Source of the DNA: Chitinophaga jiangningensis
GTDB lineage: Bacteria; Bacteroidota; Bacteroidia; Chitinophagales; Chitinophagaceae
Assembly (NCBI RefSeq): GCF_900142605.1
Contig: NZ_FRBL01000012.1
Span: forward strand, 62,001 to 126,000
Direction: 5' to 3'
DNA: 64,000 nt
The position numbers and the translations under genes were made by a program. Positions 36,464-45,248 of the stretch are shown piece by piece. Every line of letters starts with the position of its first letter. Positions within the stretch are counted from its first letter, which is position 1. Under the pieces are notes generated by a model, which made no database searches, was not told where the DNA came from, and saw only the letters and a program-made list of their open reading frames with translations.

Positions 36464-36554
36464 CATCTCCACTCTAAATATTGCATTTTACCATAATGGT
36501 AAAATCACCTAAACTACCAGGGTGCTGGTTTGGTAGTGTAATAAATGTTTCCCA

Positions 36555-36689
36555 ATGAAGCATCGCTGTCATTTCAATTGTAAAAACGGCTGGGTTTTCA
36601 CTCCTTTCCGTACGGTTAGGGGCGTTAAAGTATGGCATCCAACTGGGGGTGTCTATCGTTTCGCATGCCGTTGCAGAATTGAAAAGTAG
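36555..36689 (+). CDS. Hypothetical 44-aa basic cysteine-containing peptide
   Basis: It runs from ATG to TAG. It is strongly basic, with a CxxxC pair (C5, C9) near the start and a CxC pair (C38, C40) near the end, spaced as a possible metal-binding ribbon. The middle has WVFTPFRTVRGVKVWHPTGG. No family was recognised and no good ribosome-binding site is seen. It lies downstream of the promoter at 36372, beyond the terminator hairpin. A chance ORF is quite possible. Confidence 0.3.
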   Translation: MKHRCHFNCKNGWVFTPFRTVRGVKVWHPTGGVYRFACRCRIEK

Positions 36690-36794
36690 ACAATGGATTA
36701 TTGCATCTTAGCCGATGCAGTAATTTGTAACGTTGGTTGCTCCGGAGGGAAACTTCGCGGGGGCAACCGCGTGTAGCGCGGGCACGTGGAGGTA

Positions 36795-36866
36795 ATGAAG
36801 TTCAGTAAGCTACTCAAATCCGCTGGATTTGCAGCGTGGTTTTTGAGAGTTGTTTTAGGCATTTAA
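36795..36866 (+). CDS. Micro-ORF 1 of the tandem array, 23 aa
   Basis: It starts MKFSKLLKSAGF and ends AAWFLRVVLGI. The last 16 residues recur in the next two copies. GGAGG sits at 36788-36792, but only two bases from the ATG. It is amphipathic and basic, resembling a small membrane-active peptide. Coding is unproven. Confidence 0.25.
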   Translation: MKFSKLLKSAGFAAWFLRVVLGI

Positions 36867-36894
36867 TTGTAGGCAACTGTGAATGGCGCCAGCG

Positions 36895-36972
36895 ATGTTT
36901 TGGCGTTTTATTACCTATTCAAAATCCACTGGATTTGCAGCGTGGTTTTTGAGAGTTGTTTTAGGCATTTAA
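36895..36972 (+). CDS. Micro-ORF 2 of the tandem array, 25 aa
   Basis: ATG to TAA. It begins MFWRFITYSKSTGF and shares the AAWFLRVVLGI end with copy 1. The unit length is not a multiple of three, so each copy is read in a new frame yet stays open. Coding is unproven. Confidence 0.25.
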   Translation: MFWRFITYSKSTGFAAWFLRVVLGI

Positions 36973-37000
36973 TTGTAGGCAGCCGTGAAGAGCATCAGCG

Positions 37001-37078
37001 ATGTTTGGGCGTTTTATTATTTGCTCAAAATCCGCTGGATTTGCAGCGTGGTTTTTGAGAGCTGCTATAGGCATTTAA
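37001..37078 (+). CDS. Micro-ORF 3 of the tandem array, 25 aa
   Basis: ATG to TAA. It begins MFGRFIICSKSAGF and ends AAWFLRAAIGI. Relative to copy 2 most differences change amino acids, which argues against strong selection on the peptide. Coding is unproven. Confidence 0.25.
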   Translation: MFGRFIICSKSAGFAAWFLRAAIGI

Positions 37079-37106
37079 TTGTATGCAACTGTGAATGGCA
37101 CCAGCG

Positions 37107-37184
37107 GTGTTTGGGCGTTTTATCATTTGCTTAAAATCCGCAGGACTTACGGTAGTTATTGAAAAGCTGCCTTTTTGCAGTTAA
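37107..37184 (+). CDS. Micro-ORF 4 (degenerate) of the tandem array, 25 aa
   Basis: GTG start. It begins with FGRFIICLKSAG like copy 3, then diverges to TVVIEKLPFCS and TAA, still 25 codons. It may be a decayed end unit. Confidence 0.15.
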   Translation: MFGRFIICLKSAGLTVVIEKLPFCS

Positions 37185-37196
37185 ACGCAGAAAACA

Positions 37197-39428
37197 TTAT
37201 TTCCCCTCCATTAGCGCTTTTCCCATATCCTTCACCAGCGACAATATCGCCATCAGCTGATCATGCACCTGCTTGGCTTCCAACATTTCATCCCGCAGCG
37301 GTGTAGCACCTGCACCTGCATTAATCTCTTCCTGGCGTAACCGTACCAGTTCGTCCAGCCGCTGATCCAGGTGTTCAAAGGTATTCAGGGCTGCCGGCAG
37401 CTGGGCCTGCGCTTTGGTGGCGGGGTCCAGCATCAGCATCAGCTGGTCCATATAATTCAGCAGGTAATCGGTTACCTGCTCGTATTCTTCTTTAGGGAAC
37501 TGTACACCGTGGTGCAGACTATAAGACCCCAGTGCCGCAATGTGTGAAGTAAGGGTATGATTAAGTACCACGAAGTGATAAACCGTGGATGCGTTTTTCT
37601 GTTTGCTTTTAGGCTCCGTCAGCATACGCTGGAAAGCCGCCATCATGTTGGCACTCGCCACATAGGTATCTTTCCGGGCCAGTTTGAAATCGGTAACGGT
37701 TACATTCTCTTTCACATATACTCCCATCACCGTTTCAAAATATTGGCGGTTGGTAGCCAGCATTTTTTTCATGTAGTCCGGCAGGAAAGTATGTTCCCAG
37801 CTGGGCCATACCACCATGTTGGCAATAAATGCCAGCGTACCGCCAATGAAGGTATCCAGCACCCGCTGGGCCGCGTTGTACAGGTCAGAAGGGTGGAGGA
37901 AGTGCAGCAAAAAAATCACAAAAGGCGTTACGAAAAATACGCTGAGCGTATACCGGAAGCTCATAAAGCTATAAGCACCCAGGATACAAAGCAGCATCGC
38001 AAAGAAAATGATGGTGCCATTGCTGGTGAGGTACAGTAATCCGGCCGCAAACAGGGCGCCTAACACAGTGCCGATTACACGCTGTATACTGCGCGACCTG
38101 GTAAGCCCAAAGCCCGGCTTTAGGATTACTATGATGGTGAGCAGAATCCAGTACACACGGTCCAGTTCCAGCGCCATACCCAGGATATAGCCCGTAACAG
38201 TAGCCAGACTCACCCTGATCGCATGACGGAAAATATGCGACTTAAAGGTGAGGTTATCCTTAAAGGTTTCAAAATCGTATTTATTCCTTGTGGTGAATTT
38301 GGATAATTCCAGCTTGGGATCTATCGATTCATCTTTCAGGCGTTCCAGTCGCGTAAGGCGGTGGAGATTGTACACACGCTGTGCCATATCCTGCAGGTTA
38401 GAGAGGATATTGGTGAGCGGCATGGTACGGGTTCTTTCCTTAAGCGTAGGCAATTGAAGGGTGATTTCCGCAATTTGCTTTCTTACCTTTTCCATCCCCA
38501 GTTTCAGGTTAGCTTTAGGGAGACTCCGTTGTCCTGCTGCTACGGCGATACCGATATTCTTTAATTCCTCTACGAAATCCTGTATGAGGGTATGATATTT
38601 ATCCAGTATTTCAGCATCCTTGAAATCACGGTGCAGCGCCTTGTAATCGGTTTGCGAAGCCATGATCTGCTCCTGCAGGTCCACCATATCCAGAAAGATG
38701 AGCACCATGCTCTTGTTGATACTGGTAGTACCCTGTTGGGCGGAGCGGCGCTTGAGCAATAACTCTCTTACGTTTTCCTGCTTTTCGTTTACCAGTACCT
38801 GTTGAGCTACCACCAAACGGTAGTTTTCATCCACATCCACACCGGGCGTGTAAAAATTAGCCCTGAGTTCCAGGTAGCGGGCCGTTTGGATGATACAATC
38901 ACCCAATGCCTGTTGTACGTTCAGGTAAGGACGTATCTGCCAGAGGATCAGTGCCAGTAAGGCATACCAGATGCTGCCCAGCAATACCATGAAGGCATGC
39001 AGCATCACCACTGCCGGCGTTTGCAGGGATTCCCCCAGGATGGATACCAGTACCAGCAAACACCCGGTGCCAATGTTACCTCCCCGGTTGCCATACACCA
39101 GCAGCATGGCAAAAAAGAAGCAGCAGACGATGATCCAGCCGATCATCGCGAAATGATAAGGAATCAGTAAACCTGTTCCCAATGCGGTTAAAAAGATAAG
39201 AATGGTACTGATGATCAGCCCATTGCGTTTATGAACTATCGTGCCGGGTACGTCACTGAGGGCGGTACACAAAGCGCCCATCGACATCGCAATGCCGAGT
39301 TCCAGCTGGCCCAGGGCCATAAATACCAGGGAAGGTACCACCACGCTGATGGTAGTACGTAAACCGTTGCTAAAATGATAACTGTAAAGGAATGTCTTAA
39401 CGTCGTTGATCCAATTGTCTGTACGCAA
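37197..39428 (-). CDS. FUSC/YccS-family inner-membrane protein
   Basis: 743 aa. Two halves each have a cluster of membrane helices (about 25-165 and 405-530) followed by a cytosolic helical region, the YccS/AaeB-like FUSC layout. Landmarks: GIAMSMGALCTALSDVPG and GYILGMALELDRVYWILLT. Relatives are proposed exporters of aromatic acids or similar compounds; the substrate is unknown here. The start is TTG at 39428: no upstream in-frame ATG exists and the next Met would remove the first helix. A TACCTTTG box 23 bases upstream supports this. Confidence 0.83.
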   Translation of the reverse strand: MRTDNWINDVKTFLYSYHFSNGLRTTISVVVPSLVFMALGQLELGIAMSMGALCTALSDVPGTIVHKRNGLIISTILIFLTALGTGLLIPYHFAMIGWIIVCCFFFAMLLVYGNRGGNIGTGCLLVLVSILGESLQTPAVVMLHAFMVLLGSIWYALLALILWQIRPYLNVQQALGDCIIQTARYLELRANFYTPGVDVDENYRLVVAQQVLVNEKQENVRELLLKRRSAQQGTTSINKSMVLIFLDMVDLQEQIMASQTDYKALHRDFKDAEILDKYHTLIQDFVEELKNIGIAVAAGQRSLPKANLKLGMEKVRKQIAEITLQLPTLKERTRTMPLTNILSNLQDMAQRVYNLHRLTRLERLKDESIDPKLELSKFTTRNKYDFETFKDNLTFKSHIFRHAIRVSLATVTGYILGMALELDRVYWILLTIIVILKPGFGLTRSRSIQRVIGTVLGALFAAGLLYLTSNGTIIFFAMLLCILGAYSFMSFRYTLSVFFVTPFVIFLLHFLHPSDLYNAAQRVLDTFIGGTLAFIANMVVWPSWEHTFLPDYMKKMLATNRQYFETVMGVYVKENVTVTDFKLARKDTYVASANMMAAFQRMLTEPKSKQKNASTVYHFVVLNHTLTSHIAALGSYSLHHGVQFPKEEYEQVTDYLLNYMDQLMLMLDPATKAQAQLPAALNTFEHLDQRLDELVRLRQEEINAGAGATPLRDEMLEAKQVHDQLMAILSLVKDMGKALMEGK

Positions 39429-39450
39429 ACTCTTTCGGGTTTTGGAGCCA

Positions 39451-39458
39451 CAAAGGTA
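39451..39458 (-). promoter_or_regulatory. -7 box (TACCTTTG) for the FUSC gene
   Basis: This is a full TAnnTTTG match on the minus strand, placing transcription start about 18 bases before the TTG start codon. No clear -33 TTG. Confidence 0.42.
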
Positions 39459-39661
39459 ATTATTACCCCCTGTTAAAAGAATTCTGAGTATTAATTCTCA
39501 CAGGAATTTAAATTTTAATTACGGTTTTTACTATATTTATAATCAGACCATTATAATTCCGGTGTTTTGTTCGGGAATATTAAATATTCACAGGTGTGTA
39601 TAAAAAAATACCGGAAGATGCTGTGTTCTCACTTAATTTACTTTTCAATCGGGTAAAATTA

Positions 39662-39669
39662 TATCTTTG
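39662..39669 (+). promoter_or_regulatory. -7 box (TATCTTTG) for smc
   Basis: This is a full TAnnTTTG match. The -33 area is T-rich without an exact TTG. The predicted leader is about 24 bases, and GGAG at 39686-39689 gives a ribosome-binding site. Confidence 0.5.
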
Positions 39670-39696
39670 ACGCCTTAAAAATCTCGGAGTAAAGTC

Positions 39697-42600
39697 GTGC
39701 GCTTAAAAACACTAGAAATTAAAGGCTTTAAAAGTTTTGCAGACAAGACCGTTTTGCAGTTTGATGAGGGTATTACCGGTGTAATCGGGCCTAACGGCTG
39801 TGGCAAAAGCAACATTATCGACTCTATCCGCTGGGTGATCGGAGAGCATAAGATCAGTAACCTGCGTTCTGAAAACCAGGCAGGACTGGTGTTTAATGGT
39901 TCTAAAACCCGCTCCTCCAGTGGCATGGCCGAGGTTAGCCTCACGTTCGAGAATACCAAAAATGTGCTGCCTACCGAATTCACCACGGTAACGATTACCC
40001 GTAAATTCTACAAAAACGGCGATAGCGAATACCGCCTTAACGATGTGGCCTGCCGCCTCAAGGATATCCATAACCTGTTTATGGACACCGGGGTGAGCAC
40101 CGACTCCTACGCCATCATCGAGCTGGGTATGGTGGACGACATCATCAAAGACAAAGAAAACAGCCGCCGACGCATGCTTGAACAGGCCGCCGGCATTTCC
40201 ATCTACAAAACAAGAAAAAAAGAAGCAAAAGCCAAACTGGATGCCACCGAGGGGGACCTCAACCGCATCGAGGACCTGCTTTTTGAAATCAATAATAACC
40301 TTAAAACCCTTGAAAGCCAGGCCCGCAAAGCCGAACGCTTCTACGAGGTGAAAAAGGAATACCGCGAAGCCAGCATCGAACTCGCTAAAGCAGCACTCGA
40401 AGGCTTTAACATCACTTTCAAGGACCTGTCCGACAAACAAACGGAAGAAAGCGACCGTAAACTGGCCCTGGAAACAGAGATCAAAGCTGCAGAAGCCGCC
40501 GTGGAAGAGGATAAACTCCACTTTGTAGCCAAAGAAAGAGAGCTGCAGGTGCTGCAAAAATCCTTCAACGACCTGGTAGCCACCATCAGAACAAAAGAAA
40601 ATGATAAAAACCTCGCTACCCAGCAACTGACCTACCTGCGGGAACGCGAAAAAAATATTACGGACTTCCTCAACAGTGCGGAAGGACAACTCACCGGACT
40701 CACCTCTTCCATCGATTTCTCCGAAAAACAGGTAGTAGAAGAATCCGAGATCTTCGAAACCATGACCGACGAACTGGAAACACTTCGGGAGATGGTGGAA
40801 GAAAAGAAAGATAAATTCCAGCAAAAGAAACAGGCGCTCGAAACCCTTCGCAACGACCAGCAACGCTGGCAACGCCAACAGTTCGAAGCCGAAAAGAAAG
40901 TAGCCGTAGCCGATACTTCCGTACAAAACCTGCAACGCAGCATGCAACAATTGCAGGAAGAGAAAACCGGCCGCCAGCAGCAAATTACACAGCTGGAAGC
41001 AGAAAAGGCTACCCTGCAGCAAACGCTGGAAACTGAAAAAAATGCCCTGGATGAAATGATCCGATTCCAGGATGAAACAAAAGAAAAAATCCTCGCTACC
41101 CAGTCAGATATCGAAGGACTCCGTGATCAGCTGGTAGATGAAAATCGTAAGCTCGATTCCAAAAAGAACGAGTACGACCTGCTCAAATCACTGGTAGACA
41201 GCCTGGAAGGCTATCCTGAAAGTATCAAGTTCCTCAAAAAGAACCCCGACTGGAACAACGCAGCCCCCATACTCTCCGATATCTTTTTCTGTAAAGAGGA
41301 ATACCGCACCTGCGTAGAAAACCTCCTCGAACCTTACCTGAACTATTACGTCGTTAACAATACCGCTGAAGCCATACAGGCTATCCAGCTCCTCGACGCC
41401 AACAAAAAAGGAAAGGCTAACTTTTTCATACTGGATCAGTTCCGTCAGCAACCCGCCAGCATCGTTACCCCTCCGGGTACTATTCCGGCCCTGCAGGTGG
41501 TAGAGATCGAAGAAAAATACAAAGGCCTGGGTTATTTCCTGCTTGGGAAAGTATTCATCGGGGAAGATATCAGCCGACTGGAATTCAGCCAGCTGGCCAG
41601 CGACGATGTGGTGCTGATCGAAAAATCAGGCCGCATGCACCGCGGCAAATACAATATCTCCGGTGGCTCCGTAGGCCTTTTTGAAGGTAAAAAACTGGGC
41701 CGCGCCAAAAACCTGGAGAAGCTGGAAGCTGAGATCAAAGATCTCGAAGCCATCGTAGGTAAACTGCGTGTAGCCATCCAGGATAAACACAACGAAGTGC
41801 TGGGCTATAACAGCCAGCTCAACGAAAATAATATCAATGCCGGCCGCGATAAAATCAACCAGCTGAATAATCAGCTGTTTGGCCTGCAAAACAGGATCGA
41901 AAACTTTCACCACCTCATCGAAGCAGGAGACAAGCGCCTGGAAGAAATGCAGCAATCGCTGGATACCAACCAGCAAAGCATTTCCGGTGTAAGAGAGGAA
42001 CTCGATAACCTGAACGACCGCGTAAATGAGTTGCAGGATACTATCATTGAGGCCGACAGGGCAGCACAGGAAGTAGAGCAACAATTCAATATGGCAAATG
42101 TGCAGTTCAATAACCAGAACCTGCAACATACCCGCCAGCAAAGTAAAATCCAGGCGCTGAAACAGGAACTGGAATTTAAACGCAAACAACTGGCCGACCT
42201 GCACACGCAGATCACCAATAATAAGGCACAGCTGGAAGACGCCGCCGCCAATATTGCCGCCGCCGTGGAAAAGCTCAGTCATGCCGACGATGGATTAGTA
42301 GAACTGTTCCGCCAGCGTGAAGAGGAAGAAAAAGCCCTCAACGAAAAAGACCAGGAATACTACAACTTCCGAAACCACCTGCAGGAACTGGAAACCACCC
42401 TCCGCAGCAAGCAGAAAGCCCGCGAGCAGTTGGATATTCAGCTCAATGCCATCAAAGACAAGGTAAACGAACTCAAATTGCAACTGGCTTCCATGAAGGA
42501 AAGGCTGAGCGTAGAGTTTAAAGTGAACCTGGATGAGATCATTGACGAACAGCGTAGCTCCGAGCTACCGGTAGAGGAGCTGCAAGCCAGCGCGGAAAGA

Positions 42601-43227
42601 TTGAAAAAGCGCCTGGAAAATATGGGAGAAATCAACCCTACCGCCATAGAGGCTTTCCAGGAAATGAAAAAACGCTATGAATTTATTCTGGAGCAGAAAA
42701 CGGATCTCGTAAATGCGAAAGACTCCCTGCTGGCTACCATCCAGGAGGTAGAATCCACTGCAAACCAGAAGTTTCTGGATACATTCAACACCGTTAAAGA
42801 AAACTTTATCCGCGTATTTAAAGCGTTGTTTACCGAGGAAGATCAGTGTGACATGATCCTTAGCGACCCGGAAAACCTGGCTGATACCGGTATTGAGATC
42901 ATCGCCAAACCTAAAGGTAAACGCCCGGCAGCTATTACGCAGCTCTCCGGAGGTGAAAAAACACTGACCGCTACGGCGCTCCTGTTTGCCATCTACCTGA
43001 TCAAGCCGGCACCATTCTGTATCCTGGATGAGGTGGATGCCCCGCTGGATGATGCCAACGTAGGTAAGTTCACCAACATGATCCGCAAGTTTTCGGATAA
43101 CTCCCAGTTCATCATCGTTACCCACAACAAACAGACCATGGCGGCTGTAGATGTGATATACGGCGTAACCATGCAGGAGCCCGGCGTGAGCAAGCTCGTG
43201 CCGGTAGATTTCAGAAGTTTGAACTGA
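39697..43227 (+). CDS. smc: Chromosome segregation ATPase SMC
   Basis: 1176 aa, the expected length. Walker A GPNGCGKSN is at 31-39. Two long coiled coils (about 170-500 and 680-1010) flank a hinge (about 515-670). Then come signature LSGGEKTLTA from 1083 and Walker B ILDEVDAPLDDANV from 1109. It forms the ring-shaped dimer that organises and segregates the nucleoid with ScpA/ScpB, which are not nearby. The GTG start at 39697 directly precedes the universal RLKTLEIKGFKSF N-terminus and is preceded by GGAG. Confidence 0.96.
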   Translation: MRLKTLEIKGFKSFADKTVLQFDEGITGVIGPNGCGKSNIIDSIRWVIGEHKISNLRSENQAGLVFNGSKTRSSSGMAEVSLTFENTKNVLPTEFTTVTITRKFYKNGDSEYRLNDVACRLKDIHNLFMDTGVSTDSYAIIELGMVDDIIKDKENSRRRMLEQAAGISIYKTRKKEAKAKLDATEGDLNRIEDLLFEINNNLKTLESQARKAERFYEVKKEYREASIELAKAALEGFNITFKDLSDKQTEESDRKLALETEIKAAEAAVEEDKLHFVAKERELQVLQKSFNDLVATIRTKENDKNLATQQLTYLREREKNITDFLNSAEGQLTGLTSSIDFSEKQVVEESEIFETMTDELETLREMVEEKKDKFQQKKQALETLRNDQQRWQRQQFEAEKKVAVADTSVQNLQRSMQQLQEEKTGRQQQITQLEAEKATLQQTLETEKNALDEMIRFQDETKEKILATQSDIEGLRDQLVDENRKLDSKKNEYDLLKSLVDSLEGYPESIKFLKKNPDWNNAAPILSDIFFCKEEYRTCVENLLEPYLNYYVVNNTAEAIQAIQLLDANKKGKANFFILDQFRQQPASIVTPPGTIPALQVVEIEEKYKGLGYFLLGKVFIGEDISRLEFSQLASDDVVLIEKSGRMHRGKYNISGGSVGLFEGKKLGRAKNLEKLEAEIKDLEAIVGKLRVAIQDKHNEVLGYNSQLNENNINAGRDKINQLNNQLFGLQNRIENFHHLIEAGDKRLEEMQQSLDTNQQSISGVREELDNLNDRVNELQDTIIEADRAAQEVEQQFNMANVQFNNQNLQHTRQQSKIQALKQELEFKRKQLADLHTQITNNKAQLEDAAANIAAAVEKLSHADDGLVELFRQREEEEKALNEKDQEYYNFRNHLQELETTLRSKQKAREQLDIQLNAIKDKVNELKLQLASMKERLSVEFKVNLDEIIDEQRSSELPVEELQASAERLKKRLENMGEINPTAIEAFQEMKKRYEFILEQKTDLVNAKDSLLATIQEVESTANQKFLDTFNTVKENFIRVFKALFTEEDQCDMILSDPENLADTGIEIIAKPKGKRPAAITQLSGGEKTLTATALLFAIYLIKPAPFCILDEVDAPLDDANVGKFTNMIRKFSDNSQFIIVTHNKQTMAAVDVIYGVTMQEPGVSKLVPVDFRSLN

Positions 43228-43299
43228 TGACTGGAAATGATTGTTATTACATATTGACTGCTAAATATTTTCTGAAAAAATAAAAAAACACTACACACT

Positions 43300-43698
43300 A
43301 TGGGCGCATGGGGCACCAGAAACTTTGAAAACGAAGGATCTCAAGACTGGGTTTTTGATTTGATCGACAACAAAGATGGTGGAATGGTATCTGATACGTT
43401 GGCACGTATCATCAATAATCATGAGAAACTGGAAGTTTCCGATTGCGAAGAAGGACTCGCTGCTGCTGAAACAGTGGCTGCACTGGTAGGCCGTGCCAGT
43501 GAAGATTACCCGGAAGATCCGCTGGACAGGCTGGATATCCTGAACCTGATCGGTACGAAAGCACTGAGAAATCAGGCGATCAATGCAGTTAAAAAGATAA
43601 TTGCTGACTCTGGAATGCGCAGCGCATGGGAAGAAGCAGGTCAGCTGGAACAATGGGAAGCCGTACAGGCTGGTCTGATCAAAAGACTGGAAATATAG
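43300..43698 (+). CDS. DUF4259 domain protein
   Basis: 132 aa. The N-terminal MGAWGTRNFENEGSQDWVFDL is the signature of DUF4259, a small soluble family of unknown function. The rest is helical and acidic (DCEEGLAAAETVAALVG). No signal peptide. It is 72 bases after smc, so it may be read through from it, and a strong bidirectional terminator follows. Confidence 0.82.
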   Translation: MGAWGTRNFENEGSQDWVFDLIDNKDGGMVSDTLARIINNHEKLEVSDCEEGLAAAETVAALVGRASEDYPEDPLDRLDILNLIGTKALRNQAINAVKKIIADSGMRSAWEEAGQLEQWEAVQAGLIKRLEI

Positions 43699-43753
43699 CC
43701 TTCCTCCTCACCACCGACATCTTACGGGCACCTGTTGCCTGTTATTAAACTAT

Positions 43754-43799
43754 AAAAAGAAACGCCCGCCTGGCATATGCCGGACGGGCGTTTCTTTTT
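43754..43799. terminator. Bidirectional terminator
   Basis: A 15-bp perfect stem 43754-43768/43785-43799 with an internally paired loop. T-runs end both strands. It is shared by DUF4259 (plus) and the nucleoside transporter (minus). Confidence 0.85.
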
Positions 43800-43812
43800 A
43801 TATCTTTTAGTA

Positions 43813-45081
43813 TTATCCCAGTAAAATACCTGCGATGGTGGCAGACAGATAAGAGGCAAGTGTACCGCACAGCAGGGCTTTCAGTCCCAGTTTGGCCAGG
43901 TCACTTCTTCTGTCGGGAGCCAATTCACCAATACCACCGATCTGCATGCCCACGCTGGAGAAGTTCGCAAACCCGGCAATGGCAATGGTTACAATTGCTA
44001 CTGCTTTGGGAGATACTACGTCTATCTTATGGGTAGTGAGACTCTTAAAGGCAACGAATTCGTTGATGGTCAGCTTCTGACCGAGCAGGGTAGCTACCTT
44101 GCTCACATCGTCAGCAGGTACGCCCATGGCCCAGGCCATCGGGGTGAATATTTTACCGAAGATCCAGTCGAGGCTGAGATCGAAGTGAGGATTAAATATA
44201 TGACCGATATGAATGAGGCACCAGTCGAGCAGGGCAATCAATGCAATGAACCCGATCAGCATGGCTATTACGTTCATCGCAATCTTAAATCCATCACCGG
44301 CGCCATGTGAAATAGCATCAATCACATTGGTATAGTTGCTCTTTACTTCCATTTTCACGCGGCCCATGGTCACGCTTTCCTCTGTTTCCGGGAATACGAT
44401 TTTGGAGATTACCAGTGCGCCCGGTGCGGCCATAAGGCTGGCTGTGATGAGGAATGGTGCAATGTCCATACCTGCCTGGAAGCCCATGTTGGCATATACC
44501 ACGAGGATACCGCCGGCGATACAGGCAAGGCTACCGCTCATGGAGGCGAGTAATTCACTTTTAGTCATGGAAGAGAGGTAAGGACGTATCATTACCTGGG
44601 CTTCTACCTGGCCTACGAAAGCGCTGGCCACGTTGCTGAGCGCTTCGGCGCCGCTCACCCGCATGATGATGTTCATAGCGCGGGCAATCACCGCTACGAT
44701 GCGCTGCATAATGCCAAAGTGATATAAAACAGCTACTAGTACACAAACGAGGATGATAGTGGCGGTAACGTTAAAGGCAAATACAAATCCGCCGCTGGCA
44801 TAGTCGGCAATGGTGCCGGTGGGCGGTTGGGATACACCGATACCTCCATACACGAAGGCCGCTCCCTGCCGGGCAAAAGCTTCCAGCTTACCCATCGCAT
44901 GGCCTACCTGTTGAAAAAACCAGGTAACCGGCGGAACTTTAAACACAAGAATACCAATCAACACCTGCAATGCAATACCACTAAATACCAGTCTGTAATT
45001 GATCTTGCTCCTGTTGTTCGAAAATAAAAAGGCTATACCCAGAATAAGTACAATGCCTATCAAGCCGTGAAAGCGTCCCAT
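43813..45081 (-). CDS. Concentrative nucleoside transporter (NupC/CNT family)
   Basis: 422 aa with about ten helices. Family motifs: RVSGAEALSNVASAFVGQ, EAQVMIRPYLSSMTKSELL, and late KLTINEFVAFKSL with GFANFSSVGMQIGG. It imports nucleosides with Na+ or H+. The open frame extends to 45111, but that start is TTG. The ATG at 45081 gives MGRFHGLIGIVLILG, the usual CNT N-terminus, and fits a TATCTTCG promoter box about 40 bases upstream. No nucleoside-salvage enzyme adjoins it. Confidence 0.9.
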   Translation of the reverse strand: MGRFHGLIGIVLILGIAFLFSNNRSKINYRLVFSGIALQVLIGILVFKVPPVTWFFQQVGHAMGKLEAFARQGAAFVYGGIGVSQPPTGTIADYASGGFVFAFNVTATIILVCVLVAVLYHFGIMQRIVAVIARAMNIIMRVSGAEALSNVASAFVGQVEAQVMIRPYLSSMTKSELLASMSGSLACIAGGILVVYANMGFQAGMDIAPFLITASLMAAPGALVISKIVFPETEESVTMGRVKMEVKSNYTNVIDAISHGAGDGFKIAMNVIAMLIGFIALIALLDWCLIHIGHIFNPHFDLSLDWIFGKIFTPMAWAMGVPADDVSKVATLLGQKLTINEFVAFKSLTTHKIDVVSPKAVAIVTIAIAGFANFSSVGMQIGGIGELAPDRRSDLAKLGLKALLCGTLASYLSATIAGILLG

Positions 45082-45119
45082 AGATGCAAATAAATCGTAA
45101 AATGTATGCAAATTAGCGA

Positions 45120-45127
45120 CGAAGATA
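45120..45127 (-). promoter_or_regulatory. -7 box (TATCTTCG) for the nucleoside transporter
   Basis: A minus-strand match to TAnnTTyG without a clear -33 TTG. It predicts a leader of about 35 bases to the ATG at 45081. Confidence 0.35.
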
Positions 45128-45248
45128 GGTTTTTTTCTTTAGTCGCCACTACCTCCAGTTAATTCTCTTAACCCCCAACCACTGATGTAAAGTTGGCCTG
45201 AAAAAGTTTTAAAAAAATGTATTTTTAACTCTTGCAATAGATCATAAG

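Larger units (their letters stand above)
36814..37150. repeat. 106-bp tandem repeat, three full copies and a partial fourth
   Basis: Copies start at 36814 (105 bp), 36919, 37025 and 37131; the fourth diverges after about 20 bases. Copies 1 and 2 are identical over a 51-base core, while the remaining half varies. Each core begins with a perfect hairpin of AAATCC and GGATTT around a GCT or ACT loop. Because whole units repeat and not just a short motif, this is not a CRISPR array. It lies between convergent genes. Confidence 0.9.
36262..37196. other. 935-base region between convergent genes, rich in small elements
   Basis: No conventional gene fits. In order it holds: AT-rich DNA (36262-36370), a strong promoter match, a terminator hairpin, hairpins at 36485-36505 (9 bp, loop TAA) and 36513-36537, a 44-codon ORF, a hairpin at 36735-36743/36760-36768, and a 106-bp tandem repeat to 37184. 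It lies between the 3' ends of the UvrA2 and FUSC genes. Confidence 0.75.

Noticed and set aside
36814..37150. CRISPR array
   Set aside because: The whole 106-bp unit repeats, with related rather than unique sequence between cores, and no cas gene is present in the window.
39712..41022. 436-codon open frame antisense to smc
   Set aside because: Low-complexity Phe/Leu/Gln-rich translation that mirrors the coiled-coil codons of SMC.
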